Source: Oidiodendron maius Zn
Lineage: Eukaryota > Ascomycota > Leotiomycetes > Myxotrichaceae
DNA: 64,000 nt
Assembly: GCA_000827325.1 (NCBI GenBank)
Contig: KN832886.1
Coordinates: 902,129 to 966,128, forward strand
Reading direction: 5' to 3'
The stretch's first letter is position 1, and every line of letters begins with the position of its first letter. The translations under genes and the position numbers were made by a program. Shown one piece after another: positions 33,045-44,198 of the stretch. The notes beneath the pieces are model-generated. The model did not search any database. It worked only from the letters and a program-made list of their open reading frames with translations, and was not told the origin of the DNA.

Positions 33045-33329
33045 GTGAGGTCGGTATTCTACACAGCGATAGAATCTGACATGACCAAAGTTGTAATAGA
33101 TATAATAGAGTGTACAAGGTGTCGATATGAAACAAGGTGTAAAGCGGCCTTGGGAAAAGGGAATATAGGTCAGAAAAGAGCAAAGCGAACTGTATACGAG
33201 TGTGCGTTGTGTGAAGTCGCGATATGTACGGAGGGGCAGTGTTCAGCTCGATATCATTTAAACTATACCACTAGCTGCGAAATTTATTATGTGGATCCAT
33301 TCATCACAGCGATGGTCCCTTACCCATAA
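33045..33329 (+). mobile_element. Cysteine-rich transposase C-terminus fragment (PiggyBac/DDE_Tnp_1_7-like)
   Basis: The frame encodes CTRCRYETRCKA, then GQKRAKRTVYECALCEVAIC and CSARYH. This spacing of CxxC, CxxC, C and H resembles the zinc-ribbon C-terminus of PiggyBac-like transposases. No catalytic DDE core is seen. The family assignment is an inference from cysteine spacing and the KRT-x-Y-x-C core. Confidence 0.4.
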
Positions 33330-33564
33330 AAGACGGTACGTAGTTCGTACCAGAAAAAAGTACCAACAGAAAAATAGTAAGCTTACTAAGTGGCTTACTA
33401 GGGACCATTTCCCCAAGACTGATATGCCCGCTCGAAGATATAAGATGTATCGTGGTCGTCATCGATAGGACTGCCGCAGTACATTGCATCCGACTTTTTA
33501 TTACGTCCCTTCCGAGAAACCTCGCTGGCTTGCTAACTCACTTTTCTGTCCTATTATTTTCATC

Positions 33565-34230
33565 ATGATGCACGCTAACGTCGACCTCGTCTTCTCCTTT
33601 GCAGCACTGCTTTCTATAGTAGCTGCTCAGCAAATCATGTTGACTGATTGCCGCACTTGGTACGGTATCGGTTTACATGATTATAAGGAAACGTCCGCTA
33701 TGGAGGTAAGAACTTCGTCTTATACGTTATTCGTAGATCTAGACGACTGCTCTCTCAGTGCTCTAGACAGGTTGTTACCATGTAGAGACATTCCTCTAAC
33801 AGAAGAATATTAGTTCTATGACGACCAAGTCAACTTTAACCAGACGTACCCGGAGCCCCTGAACCTCTGCAACTTGAACAAGACGATTGAGTGGCAAGGC
33901 AACCCGATTTCATGCGTCTATGGGGACGGTGTTAATGTCACCACCTACATCAACCCCCATGCTGGCTCTCACAGGCCCAATATGTTTGCTGGGTAAGTGT
34001 CTTGTCACCGCTCTACTCTAGTTGGGGTATTGTCCCTAATATAGTTCTCTTACAGAACTGCCACAGCTTTCGGCGTGAACGCTCTAGGCTTTACCAATTG
34101 GGCATGTGTCACAGGCAACCAAGATGTTTGGTTTGATAACGTTATCGAGTTCTGGCAGTGCAAGCAGAGGTTTGTGTGCGTGCCGAATACCAACAGTTCT
34201 GGAAGCGGAAGTTGCAGCGGATCTGTATAG
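33565..34230 (+). CDS. Small secreted cysteine-rich protein, unrecognised
   Basis: Three exons, 33565-33705, 33814-33992 and 34056-34230, phases 0 and 2, giving 164 residues with clean GTAAG donors and AG acceptors. A signal peptide is clear (VDLVFSFAALLSIVAA, residues 6-21). The mature part has seven cysteines and four N-glycosylation sequons (NQT, NKT, NVT, NSS), with blocks CRTWYGIGLHDYK, CVYGDGVNVTTYINPHAGS and NWACVTGNQDVWFDNVIEFW. It ends in a Ser/Gly-rich tail. Length, secretion and cysteine content are those of candidate effectors or secreted antimicrobials, but no family is recognised. It lies between transposon relics, yet all reading frames and splice sites are intact. Confidence 0.75.
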
Positions 34231-34570
34231 CTTCTTGACGTGGACCTAGTAAGGCCGTTTTCAGGACAGTCAGGACATCATGATCTAGTGGGCTTGTGAT
34301 AATCCTTTAATTATAGTAGCTTATATATCCTCTTTTCTTTTAGAAGACAATTCACGTATCTGTTCCAGCCCACCCACCAATATACCATATTCATGAATAG
34401 TCTAGGCCACCCACCAATATGGGGCATTGGCCAGTGGTCTGGTCAATTCATGAATGGCCTGATCCACTCAGACGATCTACCAATAAAGTAGCGGTGTAGG
34501 ATATAATTATAATATATTAATTAAAGAGTACACAATCTAATTTATTATGCTTAGCTCCTAATTCTCAATT
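34231..34570. other. Intergenic with a short direct repeat
   Basis: About 340 bp. The motif CACCCACCAATAT occurs twice about 50 bp apart (near 34370-34430) together with copies of ATTCATGAAT; they may mark an end of the MULE relic that follows. Confidence 0.35.
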
Positions 34571-36490
34571 ATGGTGACTCACACTATAGCTACAGTTGCT
34601 TCAATTAATCCCTTCCCAAATGATGTACGCCTTGCATTCCAATCCTATATCCAAGACCCGGATTATATTAATCGGGAGCGTATTCCATATACAAAATGGC
34701 GACAAATGCATATATTTATCGATGATCTGTTGGAACATCGATATCAACACCACTGTTAGGAGACCTTACATCACCTGACTACATAGCCAAAGCGTATCTT
34801 GAAACACGCATGTATATCTCACCTAGCTAGTACAGACTAACAACAAGCAATCAATGAACACAGTACAGCCGTTATATGTTTCCTTTCACTTAGTGATATC
34901 ACTATGATTCCCTGTAAAACCACCAGAATCGGACTCTTTTGCTTTATTTCCTGATTATATTGCAAGATTCAAAGCAGCCAATCCTATCAACTTTACAGCT
35001 ATTCATGAATCAAACGGAATGTTTGAGGCTGTATTTTTTGCTTCTGGTGGACTATGGAAGAGTGGCCAGTTCCTACATCCATTTATCGTATGATACTATT
35101 AATAGCATATGGGATTGATGCCAATGAGCATGTAATTCCATTAGCAAGGGCACTAGTCCCTATTGAGAATCATGAATAGTGGCTCTGGTTTTTGATATAT
35201 CTAAAGTATAGTTACCTAGTCTTCAAAGAAGATAATCATCTCTTTATTTCAGACAGAGAGAAGGGCATAGTTACTGCTATTATAGCGGCTTTCCTAACTG
35301 CTCTCCACTTTCATTGTTATCAGCATATTGCAGATAATCTACAACAACAATATAGGAACAAGGTCAGACCTTTGTTTTGGATTACTACAAGGGCTAAGAC
35401 TAGTACTACATTTACAGCTGCAATAGATATTATTCAAAAGGAGAATAACAACGCCTTTTATATCTAAAAGATATAGATAGAAAGCTTTGGATTCGGGCAT
35501 ATACTCTATATCCAAAGTGGGGCCATGATACTTCACATATTATTGAATCACTCAATAGCTCTTGGTCAGATATTCGCCATTTACCTCCACTTCAACTAGT
35601 CAATACAATATATTCGACTATAATAAGAATAGTATACTATCGGTGTAAAGAACCCCAGAAATCCGCTCTACTTATAAATATACCTATAGCTAAGTTCAAG
35701 GCTCGAAAAACTACAGCTTGTCAATTCAAGGTGTTTACGTCTAGCAATAGGATATATCAAATAGAGCAAACTGACTCTAGTTAAAGATTTATTGTTAATC
35801 TTACAGAAACAAAGTGTAGTTGCAAGAAGTTCTATAAGTATCAATCACCTTATTCTTATATAATTGCAGCTATAAGATATAAAGAAGGAGACCCTATAAG
35901 TTTATTTTTTGATCAATATACTGTTAAAGCTCTACAAAAGACTTAGAGTCGCCTACTAGTTCCTATTTTATTGAAGGGCCTTATAGTTGATATTATAATC
36001 CAACCTCTAATTATCAAAAGGCAAGTTGGAAGGCCAAGAACAAAGAGAATCCGCAAAGGTGCTTGGAATAGAAAGCAGACTAGATGCACTACTTATATAG
36101 ACTGGGGTTATAATCAGAAGGGTTATTGAAATTAGCTAGTATCAAGTAGACGGAGATAGAGAGCAAGAGATTAATTAGGAGAAGTTATAGCCGAGCTTAG
36201 AGATTTAGAGACTGGGTCAGAACTTGAGAATGAGGAAGGATATAGATCGTCGGATTTGTCAGAGTTAAATGACTCTGATATCGAAGTGTTGAGATTGAAC
36301 TGGTTTCTATTCAACTTTGCTGACAGCTATACATATAGGCAGTGAGTCATCACTTGACCAATATCAAATGTTGGCTAGACAACACTTCTACCTGGCATGT
36401 ACCAAGTCAACATGAAGAAATAGACGCTGAGGATAGAGTGGAGGAGATAGCTAAGGGACGGGTCACTAGATCAGGTAGAATGTTTTAAAT
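34571..36490 (+). mobile_element. Mutator-like (MULE) transposase relic
   Basis: A degenerate MULE transposase is readable in pieces: NDVRLAFQSYIQDP at the 5' end, the DDE-type core FISDREKGIVTAIIAAF with HFHCYQHIADNLQ, then WGHDTSHIIESLNSSWSDIR, and a SWIM zinc finger (ETKCSCKKFYKYQSPYSY) in which the expected His is Tyr. Several stop codons split the frame (after 35467, near 35783 and later). C-to-T-type losses fit RIP. Terminal inverted repeats were not identified. Confidence 0.75.
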
Positions 36491-37754
36491 AAGGGCAGTG
36501 CATAGGGAGTCAGAAAAAAGTATAGCATGGCCAGATATTGAGGTCGGAAAATTATGTCATTTAAGATATATTAGTACTTTTTATGCATTTGAGATATTTG
36601 CCGTAATTATTATAACGCCCGGGTCTATACAGCTTTCAGGCACTCGAGGGCTTTCCTTGCCTCTTTAGCCTCTCCCTTACTCTTCATACCGCAATACAGG
36701 TCTTAGGCCCCATTCTATATCCTGGTCGCTCCGGTTAAACAGTGCACCATGCAATATCGGTACTCGTCCTCTTTTACAGGTAACTGTGTAGTAATCTGTC
36801 ATAACGCCAGATTTGCATCTTGCCCAGCTGCAGGTGCTTCGGCGAGGGAGGTCCTGAGGCGCAAAAGGAGTCGAAGCCTGAACCGTTACTTCCCCCGTGA
36901 TCATGTGGAGCACCATCTTTAGTGGACTTTTGCTGAATGATCTTTCTAGAGCTCAGAATAGTTTTTTCTTCTCTGGTTCAACCAGTCTCCTATTGAAAGC
37001 ATCCTCCCTTGATTGCCATTTGTCCAGGATGGCACCATTCTTTGGCCAGATGCCCCTCTCACCAAAGACTTTGCATCCTGAAGTCATTCACTTGATCAAA
37101 CCCCTGCGTCAGCTTCAGCTTTTCTTTGAATGATGCCTGCTAGAATAGGCTTAGTTTATCTGTTATATTTTCCATGTGTCGGAACAGCACCATTGCCCCA
37201 ATAAGGAAGTTGAGTTCGTGGAAGATGCTGTCCTTGTAACGAGCATGAGTCGCTTATGTAACGACTTATAATGAGCCCGATTTCTCGTACTTCAAGACCC
37301 TGCCTGGGTGTGCGACCCACGGCTAATCGTGGGTTTGGCAAGCAGTATGACGCCAATAACCCAGAAGCCCGAGGAGCTACGCTGGATCAGCTGGAGGGTG
37401 GTAAGCTTGAACTGTCAAATGAGTCTTGTATTGGGTCTTTTATGAATTCTGCTGGGTCAAAGGTAGTTAAGTATTAAATCGTGACAGAGTGGGTTTCAGC
37501 ATATCTTGCAACTCTAGTTCTAATGCATTACTCAAAGCAAATCAGACCTCTAAGAGCTCCATGCATTTAGAATGTTCCTCGATTCCCCTTTGCCCAATGA
37601 TCTTGGCATACTCTCAAAGTCTTTAAGTAAGTCTCAAGCTCCAAAGAAAGAGGCCTCTGACTGCCGCTGTGAGATTAAAGGTTTAGCATAGACGATATAT
37701 CCAGGATTGTTACGGGTTGACAGCTTCTCCAACTCGCGCTATATGGTGCCTCTA
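36491..37754. other. Intergenic with an unrecognised minus-strand coding remnant
   Basis: On the minus strand fragments such as FHELNFLIGAMVLFRHMENI and ASFKEKLKLTQGFDQVND (about 37080-37240) and GRVPILHGALFNRSDQDIEW (within 36677-36916) look protein-like but are broken by stops and frame changes. The family is not recognised. No repeat boundaries were found. Confidence 0.35.
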
Positions 37755-38305
37755 TTATACAGTATAGGGGTGTGTGCTAACACCTTCAATCATAGCGTAC
37801 AACTCCTTTACTCTTCCGTCATCATTAATAACTATAATATCCCAGCCCTTCATTCCTGGCTCCTCACCTCTGCGCCCAAATATCCACGCCTGCATGATTA
37901 CGTTAAAATCCAACCACAGATCTCCCGACGGCTCGAATACCCAAGAAGCTTTGTCATCGGCATGGAGACCTAGCAATACGACAGATCTTGTCAGTAACTG
38001 CAATAGTCTCAATGTCACAGGGCGTTCAGAGCAGTTATGTCCCACATAAATAGCAAAATACGTGGGCTATAGTGGTCAAATAAAACAGGGAAGACAAAAT
38101 ACTCACCATTCCATGTTTGGTCCAAAGCATCGTAGCCGGTGGAAGCCCCAAATGGCGAGTAGCAAGTAATACCCGGAACCCAGTACTTCTCCATGAGCTG
38201 CCGGCGTTTTGGTTGATCGTGTTCGTTGAAAATATCGAAGGTCGTAGCCTGTACAAGGGCGCGAGCTTGATCGACAGTCAGTTTGTCTAGGCCTGGGGTC
38301 GCCAT
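37755..38305 (-). CDS. SnoaL-like / NTF2-fold protein
   Basis: Two exons, 38305-38107 and 37969-37755, phase 1, 137 residues. The intron (137 nt, GTGAGT...GCTAG) is long for this window but is the only choice that joins both parts in frame. Conserved pieces are LVQATTFDIFNEHD, YWVPGITCYSPFG with YDALDQTW, then WVFEPSGDLWLDFNVIMQAW and KGWDIIVINDDGRVKELYAM. This is the fold of SnoaL-type polyketide cyclases and many small accessory enzymes of fungal secondary metabolism. The catalytic role cannot be set from sequence. It stands 0.8 kb upstream of an O-methyltransferase in divergent orientation, a common pairing in biosynthetic clusters. Confidence 0.75.
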
Positions 38306-38677
38306 TGTTTTTCGTCTTCGCTGAAGTGTCGCTGAAGTGAAGGTAAAGTTCTTGCTGGTTGGGGTGGTCTCAAGTGACTGTGTACCTTGGAAATGATGGA
38401 GGCATATGTCTCTACACAAGTACAAATTTGCGAGAAGGACCAGCCTCTTATACTCTGACGCCGGGAAACGTCGATCTCTATATCGTATATCAGCTGACGT
38501 TGAACTCCGCACGTACTGTACCTAAATAGGTAGCCAGCAAGCCGCACTATGGGGGTGCAGGTCGCAGCAGTTCTATAGCGACGGGTGCTAAATTAAAACC
38601 GTAAGAACTGACCAAGACGGCAATAGGTCCCTTGACCACGAATCCCAAAATACGGCATTAGTCATCATCACCCTTGC
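38306..38677. other. 5' flank of the SnoaL-like gene
   Basis: Promoter and leader region for the minus-strand gene; no other feature is recognised. Confidence 0.35.
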
Positions 38678-38895
38678 AGCACCAGTGGGTGCATTAATTC
38701 ATGGGACACCTGAATTTTATCACACGCTTCTAACTTTACAACACAATATAATTAAAGCATCTAAATTGATGAGAACATTCGCAAAACTGAGTTCTCTACT
38801 TTTACAGCTTTGGTTTTGTTTTAAGCTCGAAGTTGTGAAAGAAATCCCGATTGTAAATTTCACGTGTCCCATGAATTAGTGCACCCACTGGTGCA
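38678..38895. mobile_element. MITE-like foldback element, about 218 bp
   Basis: The left end TGCACCAGTGGGTGC followed by ATTAATTCATGGGACAC and the right end GTGTCCCATGAATTAGTG followed by CACCCACTGGTGCA are inverted copies over about 33 bp with one mismatch. The interior is AT-rich and non-coding. No unambiguous target duplication was seen. It lies in the promoter region between the SnoaL-like gene and the O-methyltransferase. Confidence 0.65.
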
Positions 38896-39132
38896 GCTAA
38901 CACATCACAGCAGTAATCGTTGACTCGCTTACGATGGCCTTCTACCCGAGCCGACGATTATGTCATTAATGGCACAAGCTGGTAAGTTAGGCGGTAAGTT
39001 AGTGTTAGTTAAGTGATTGTAGCCCTGACAGTGAGTGGTCTGACTGCAGGATATCGGTTTCTGATACAGTCTGGGCATTAAATACTACTTGCCTCCCTTA
39101 GTAATTTTGACATCCACTCCCACTCTCTCGCA
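38896..39132. promoter_or_regulatory. Proximal promoter of the O-methyltransferase gene
   Basis: About 240 bp between the foldback element and the start codon. A pyrimidine-rich stretch (CACTCCCACTCTCTCGCA) directly precedes the ATG, as is usual in filamentous fungi. Confidence 0.35.
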
Positions 39133-41070
39133 ATGGCCTCTGAAATCCTCCAGCTCGCTGAACTCATCTCCAGTTCTGCAAAAACGCTCATCGAAAATGC
39201 GAGGAAGGATAATGTTACTCTGCCCGATCTGAATGACCCATTCACAATACCGTCTGAAGCATTCCGAGGGAATCCTGAAAGCGCACTTGCTGCTAACGTT
39301 ATCGTTGCTGCAGCTTCTCAATTGGCCACAGCAGTTGGACCTCCGCCATTGTCTATCTTCACGATGGTTGCTGGGGTAGATATATATGTTACATGTTACA
39401 ATTGAGTTCGTTAAGCTGACTTCAATTCTAGCATTTCCGATCTGCCGCTCTTCGTGTTTGTCTAGAGCTTAATGTCACGGAGATCTTGAGGGAAGCTGGT
39501 CCCCAGGTAAGTAATTTCGTTTGTTCGAGTTCTTTGTTCATTGGCCGATCAAAGTACAACAGGGTCTTCACGTGGATGACATCGCTGCGAGAGCTGGAGT
39601 TGATTCGATGAAACTTGGTATGCAAATGTCTATGACACTAAAGACAACATGTTTATACTATGTCAAACAGGTCGTCTTATGCGTATGATTTCTAATCAAA
39701 ACGTGTACCGTGAGCTGACTCCAAACATTTTTGCTAATACTCGTTTATCGAGCGTTTTGGATACTGGAAAGTCTGTGGAGGAAATACAAGCGCAGTAAGT
39801 ATACAACGGTAAATTTATCAAATATTATACTAAATTGCGATGCCTTTAGCCCCGAGAACAAGCACGAAGGAACAATGGGATTCGTTGCTCTCGCAGAACA
39901 TTCGTCAGTCCTCTACTTCTTATGCTAAAACAATTCTTATGTATTCATCTCCAGTCTCGGCGATGCTCACAAGCTCTCCGCATTCGTATTGGAAAACCTC
40001 AAAGACCCTAAGACTGCTATGTCCGACGAACCCAACTGCGCACCGTTTAACAGGGTCTTTGATGTCCACGTTCCTCTCTGGGAATGGTATGAGCGTCCTG
40101 AGAATAGCTATCGTCGCCGTAGATTTGCTGTTGCCATGCACGGGATCGGACTAATGCAGCCACCCGATACCTTGCTCAAAGGTCAGTATTGACTCAGCCT
40201 CTGTCATTTTGTTAAACCTAATTTTATGTTGGTAAATGGCTCTGGACTGGAATGCTCTTCCAGATGGAGCCAAAGTAGTGGATATTGGCGGTGGAATTGG
40301 CACTTCATCTTTGCAAATTGCTCGAGCCTTCCTGAAGGTTAAGACCATTGTGCAAGACTTCCCTGAAGTTGTCGCACAGGCTAAGACTGTGAGATAATCA
40401 TTTGCACCCATGATCCACTGAAACTGATCAGGCTCGCATCCTTCAAGCTCTGGAGCAAGGAATACCCCGAGGCTCTGAGTTCAGGGCGGGCTGAATTCCA
40501 GGCACACAACTTCTTCACGCCTCAGCCAGTCAAAGATGCATCCGTGTTCGTTCTGAAGCAGGTATGTCCTCTCTTTCTATACAATGTGGGTTGATAGCGC
40601 TAACCACTGTACTTTGCAGATCATGCACGACTGGGCTGACCCGTACGCATCCAAGATCTTGACCGAATTGCGCAAGGTAGCCCTACCGGACACCCGGCTT
40701 CTCGTCGTCGACAACATCGTCGCATACGCTTGCCATGATCCCACATACAGTAACAATAATAGAATTCCCGGAGCAGCAGCTAAGGATGCACCAGTGCCTC
40801 TTCTCGCCAATTTTGGAGCAGCGAATGAATTGTCTTATTCTATAGACATGCTCGTGAGTTCTTCCAGTCATCAGTATTGCACAAGATATTTATTAATTTG
40901 GGCTGCAGATGTTGGTCTACCTCAACTCGCAAGAGCGTGCGCTCGGTCATCTCACCAGATTATTTGAAAGTAACGGCTGGCGCATCATTCGGGCGCATCG
41001 TGCCGATCCTCCCAGCAACTTCTATGAACCAGTTGTAGCGATACCAATCCCTGGGTTCAGATTTGAATAG
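39133..41070 (+). CDS. SAM-dependent O-methyltransferase (caffeate-type fungal family), probably damaged
   Basis: Ten exons can be placed: 39133-39375, 39432-39506, 39563-39617, 39671-39794, 39850-39903, 39955-40181, about 40236-40388, 40448-40561, 40620-40853 and 40909-41070, coding for roughly 440 residues. The dimerisation domain comes first, then VVDIGGGIGTSSLQIARAF (SAM motif), IVQDFPEVVAQAK, RAEFQAHNFFTPQP, IMHDWADPYASKIL with the catalytic His, and the C-terminal SNGWRIIRAH. All joins keep phase except one. Intron 6 starts with a good donor at 40182, but no AG in the right phase exists before the DWNALPDG block, and TAA stands immediately upstream of it. The gene is either recently inactivated there or a local sequence error is present. 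Substrate unknown; such enzymes methylate phenolic hydroxyls of secondary metabolites. Confidence 0.8.
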
Positions 41071-41302
41071 CTTAGTAGTATTCTGAACCTTGACTCATGG
41101 TTATAAGTTGGTTAACTTTGAAATCCGGCTGAATGGCTGGTTGCATCGCTTATAATGGGTAGAACTACACTTTGTCACCAAGATATCACCCTATTTTCTG
41201 GGTATTTGCACTCCATTAAAATTACAGCCAACATTATTCATACCCTACTTTTAATATATTATTATTTGTATCCTGCTTTTAAAGATTAGTTATCTACTAT
41301 CT
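41071..41302. other. 3' flank of the O-methyltransferase, AT-rich
   Basis: About 230 bp of AT-rich DNA between the stop codon and repeat copy C; nothing else is recognised. Confidence 0.3.
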
Positions 41303-41580
41303 TGAGCAGAGGTTCAGGTTAATGCGCAGGTTGTAGTTGGATATCAAGGTGAAACTCAGTTATATTGACCATAGGCTTTCGGCATAGCAGAATGCCGAAA
41401 GCAGTAGGTAAAGAGAGTGATGCAGAGACAACTAATTAAGCACAGCTACACTGGAGTAAAGGCCTCTTTATATTGACCTATTCAGCCTCTTATTGACTTG
41501 CATGAATCCTCTGAATCCTGGATCCTAAAGGATATCCTGGATCCTGATGGATGTGTCATGCATGCTTGAGGCCCTGATCA
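41303..41580 (+). repeat. Solo-LTR-like dispersed repeat, copy C
   Basis: A 278-bp copy with TGAGCAGAGG at its start and CCTGATCA at its end. Compared with copies A and B it carries an extra block with a perfect 11-bp hairpin (GCTTTCGGCAT...ATGCCGAAAGC), which copy D also has in RIP-mutated form. The central part of A and B is replaced by unrelated sequence with repeated TCCTGGATCCT. Confidence 0.65.
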
Positions 41581-41719
41581 ATAATAAATAATAAAAACTT
41601 TATAAGGTAAAGATTCTAGATTTTTATTATTTATATAAAATATTACTTATCTTATTTAATTGTTATCTCTTTATTATATACTAGAGAATTAATCTATATT
41701 AATATTTAATATAATTTAT

Positions 41720-42525
41720 TGACAATATTTGAAATGGAGTTGACGACTTAATTTTTGAAACTAGAGAGGGAGGAGCTACCCTATATATACAAGGGTTGTA
41801 TAAGCAACATGTCTGCACTATATAGTGTTGCATATACTGTTGTACTAATCCTAGGCAATACTTAACACGCCCCTTATACAATGCAGGGCCCGGTATACTG
41901 TGAGGTTGCGAGGTTGTATATAGCAGCCTTATACAACAAAGGCCTATAAAGAAGAGAGGTCCATAACGTATGCCTTCTGGATCTATGACGCCCCTTGCTA
42001 AATGCTTCTTGGCTTCACTTCTCTTAACAATTCTCGAGTACATCCTTCTAACCTCTAGCGCCCCTTGTTCCTGGCTCTAGCTCTCTGGCTCTGGTGCTCT
42101 GGCTCTAGCGCTCTGGCTCTAGCTCTGGCTCTGGCTCTCTGGCTCTGGCAACTAGCCGAACGGGTCACTATGCTTCGATTGTCTATCGTAGATCGTATCG
42201 AACTGGCTTAGGTGTTATTTGCGAGGGAATGGCTTTTCGTGGCAAATATGACTCCGTACGTCACTCGTTACCTAGATCGTACAATATAGCTACTCTCTCC
42301 TGCAAGTACTATAAGGGAAGCCGCTAATATTATTATATAGGTAGTGGGATTTGTACAAACCCGGGCTTATAACCTATTGATAATATTTGAAATAGAGTTG
42401 ATGACTTAATTTTTGAAACTAGAGAGGGAGGAGCTACCCTATATATATAAGGGTTGTATAAGCAAATCGTCTGCGCCATATAGTGTTGTGTATACTGTTG
42501 CACTAATCCTAGGCAACACTTAACA
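41720..42525 (-). mobile_element. Non-autonomous copia-type LTR element (TRIM-like)
   Basis: Two 148-bp direct repeats, 41720-41867 and 42378-42525, are about 90 percent identical with mostly G/A and C/T differences. On the minus strand they begin TGTTAAGT and end ATCA, so they are LTRs. Directly after the 5' LTR (42360-42374) stands GGTTATAAGCCCGGG, which fits the anticodon-stem primer site used by Ty1/copia elements with half initiator tRNA-Met (GGTTATGAGCCC) with one G-to-A change. A purine-rich AAGGGGCG directly precedes the 3' LTR. The internal 510 bp has no pol genes, only a short frame and a CTCTGG-rich tract. No 5-bp target duplication is visible. Confidence 0.75.
42050..42155. repeat. 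CTCTGG/CTCTAG-rich tandem repeat inside the TRIM-like element
   Basis: About 100 bp made of irregular units GGCTCTGGCTCT and GGCTCTAGCTCT. It lies between the LTRs of the non-autonomous copia-type element and explains the lower complexity there. Confidence 0.8.
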
Positions 42526-43108
42526 TAAAAGGATCTTAATAGATACTATTACTAGTGAAATTATTATACCTTTCTTAAATATAATAGAGAGTATTATTAA
42601 GAAACTTAGTAGCGGAAGTATTTATCTAATAGTAAATATCTAAGCAGTTATTTAATCTCTTTAACTTTGCTAGCCTGATTATCTATACTAGTAGGATAGA
42701 TAGAGAGAGCTAAACTTTACTACAGCTTATAGATACCAGAACTTGCTATATATATATTTCTGCAAATTCAAGGAGTAAATAAGAAGAGTAGTGAAGGTTG
42801 CAGCTTTATAGATGAGGAGGAAAAGGTTTCCCGAGTGTAAGGGTGTCTCTACTTATTGTCCTTAGAACATTTTTGAATGTATCCTCCTCTGAGATAAATG
42901 TGAGGAATTTAGAGAAGCGTAATGAGGGAGGTATAGAAACTTGTTGGATTTAAATATATAAATCTAGTCAATCTGAACACACTTGTCCCTCTCCTCCCCC
43001 TTCTTGCATACATTATTCATGCTCTTAGTCGTAGCTTTTCAAATGACTTAAGTAATAGTAGCGGTACGCTCTATATGCCTCAACCTGCCACAAAGTATTG
43101 CCTTCTCA
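42526..43108. other. Intergenic, AT-rich
   Basis: Nothing beyond AT-rich, probably RIP-affected, sequence is seen up to the 3' end of the SDR gene. Confidence 0.35.
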
Positions 43109-44198
43109 TCACTGGGTACAGTAACCTCCATCCACATTCAAGACTGAGCCAGTAATCCAGCTGGCGCCATCACCACTGAGGAAAAGAACTGCTTTCCCGA
43201 TATCTTCCGGCTTTCCCAGATTTGGCCACGGACTGGCACCATGTATCTCCTTGTTGAGCTTCTCATCCTCCAATGCAGGACGTACCATGGCAGTCCGTAG
43301 GAAACCGGGACAGACAACGTTGACGTGGATCTTATCGGGAGCATAGTCAAGGGCAACCTGACGGGTTAATGTTACAACAGCCCCTTTACTGGCGCAGTAG
43401 GATGCTGCCCTTATGTCAGCGAATAGACTTCTTTCAGATCACCTCAATGGAAAATAGAGTTTCATACGTTCCATTGACAACCCCACCAAGCCACCGATTG
43501 AAGAGATGTTAACAATCCAACCTCGGTCTCCAGAGAGACGAGGCTCTTGCTTCATCATTTGTGAAATAGCATACTTCATTCCAAGAAAGACACCACGAGT
43601 ATTCACTCCCTACAAGATCAGTCAGCATCAGAAGGAGCTTTTCCCTTCTCGGATTTTACAGGCTTTTTCAACATACAATTGTTTTGTCAAATGCCTCTAT
43701 TGGTTCCTCTGTAACCTTGTTCTGCCCGCAGAAGATTCCAGCATTATTGATCATGCTTTTAAACATAACTCATCAGTAATCAAAGTTACGGAGGAATAGA
43801 GAAGGATTACTCAGTAGAGCAGCTTTCACGTACATGTCCAGACGGCCATATTCGGCCACTGCTGCTTCAACTAGGGCCTCCACATCTTCCGCTGAACTTA
43901 CGTCTGCGTATTTAAACATTGCCTTTCCCCTTCTTGCAATCACCTCATGCGTTGGCGCAATGTCCGTCTCATATCCACCTGCTCGCAAAGTTGGCGTGAC
44001 ATCGCTGCATACAATGCAAGCCCCTTCTGAAGCCAAGGCCAAAGCTATGGCTCTGCCAACGCCAGAGGACGAACCGGTGACGATAGCGACCCTCCCTGCT
44101 AAACTTTTCGATTGAACGGGTCTTGAATAAGCTTGACACCCACCATCACATAACCACACGACTCGGGAAAGGCTGACATACTTCAAGATATTTGACAT
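43109..44198 (-). CDS. Short-chain dehydrogenase/reductase (SDR)
   Basis: Exon 1 (44198-43834) carries the Rossmann motif TGSSSGVGRA and ADVSSAEDVEALV. Exon 2 (43755-43677) gives NNAGIFCGQN and exon 3 (from 43609) GVNTRGVFLGMKYA and NISSIGGLVG. The last exon has the catalytic YCASKG, LDYAPDKIHVNVVCPG and ends GSVLNVDGGYCTQ at 43109. The junction between GGLVG and AASYCASKG (about 43380-43495) can be spliced with a GTCAAT donor and GAAAGAAG acceptor in phase 2; the more natural GTATGA donor leaves the frame off by one. The N-terminal 25 residues are longer than usual. It is a classical NAD(P)-dependent oxidoreductase at one end of the second metabolic island. Confidence 0.8.
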
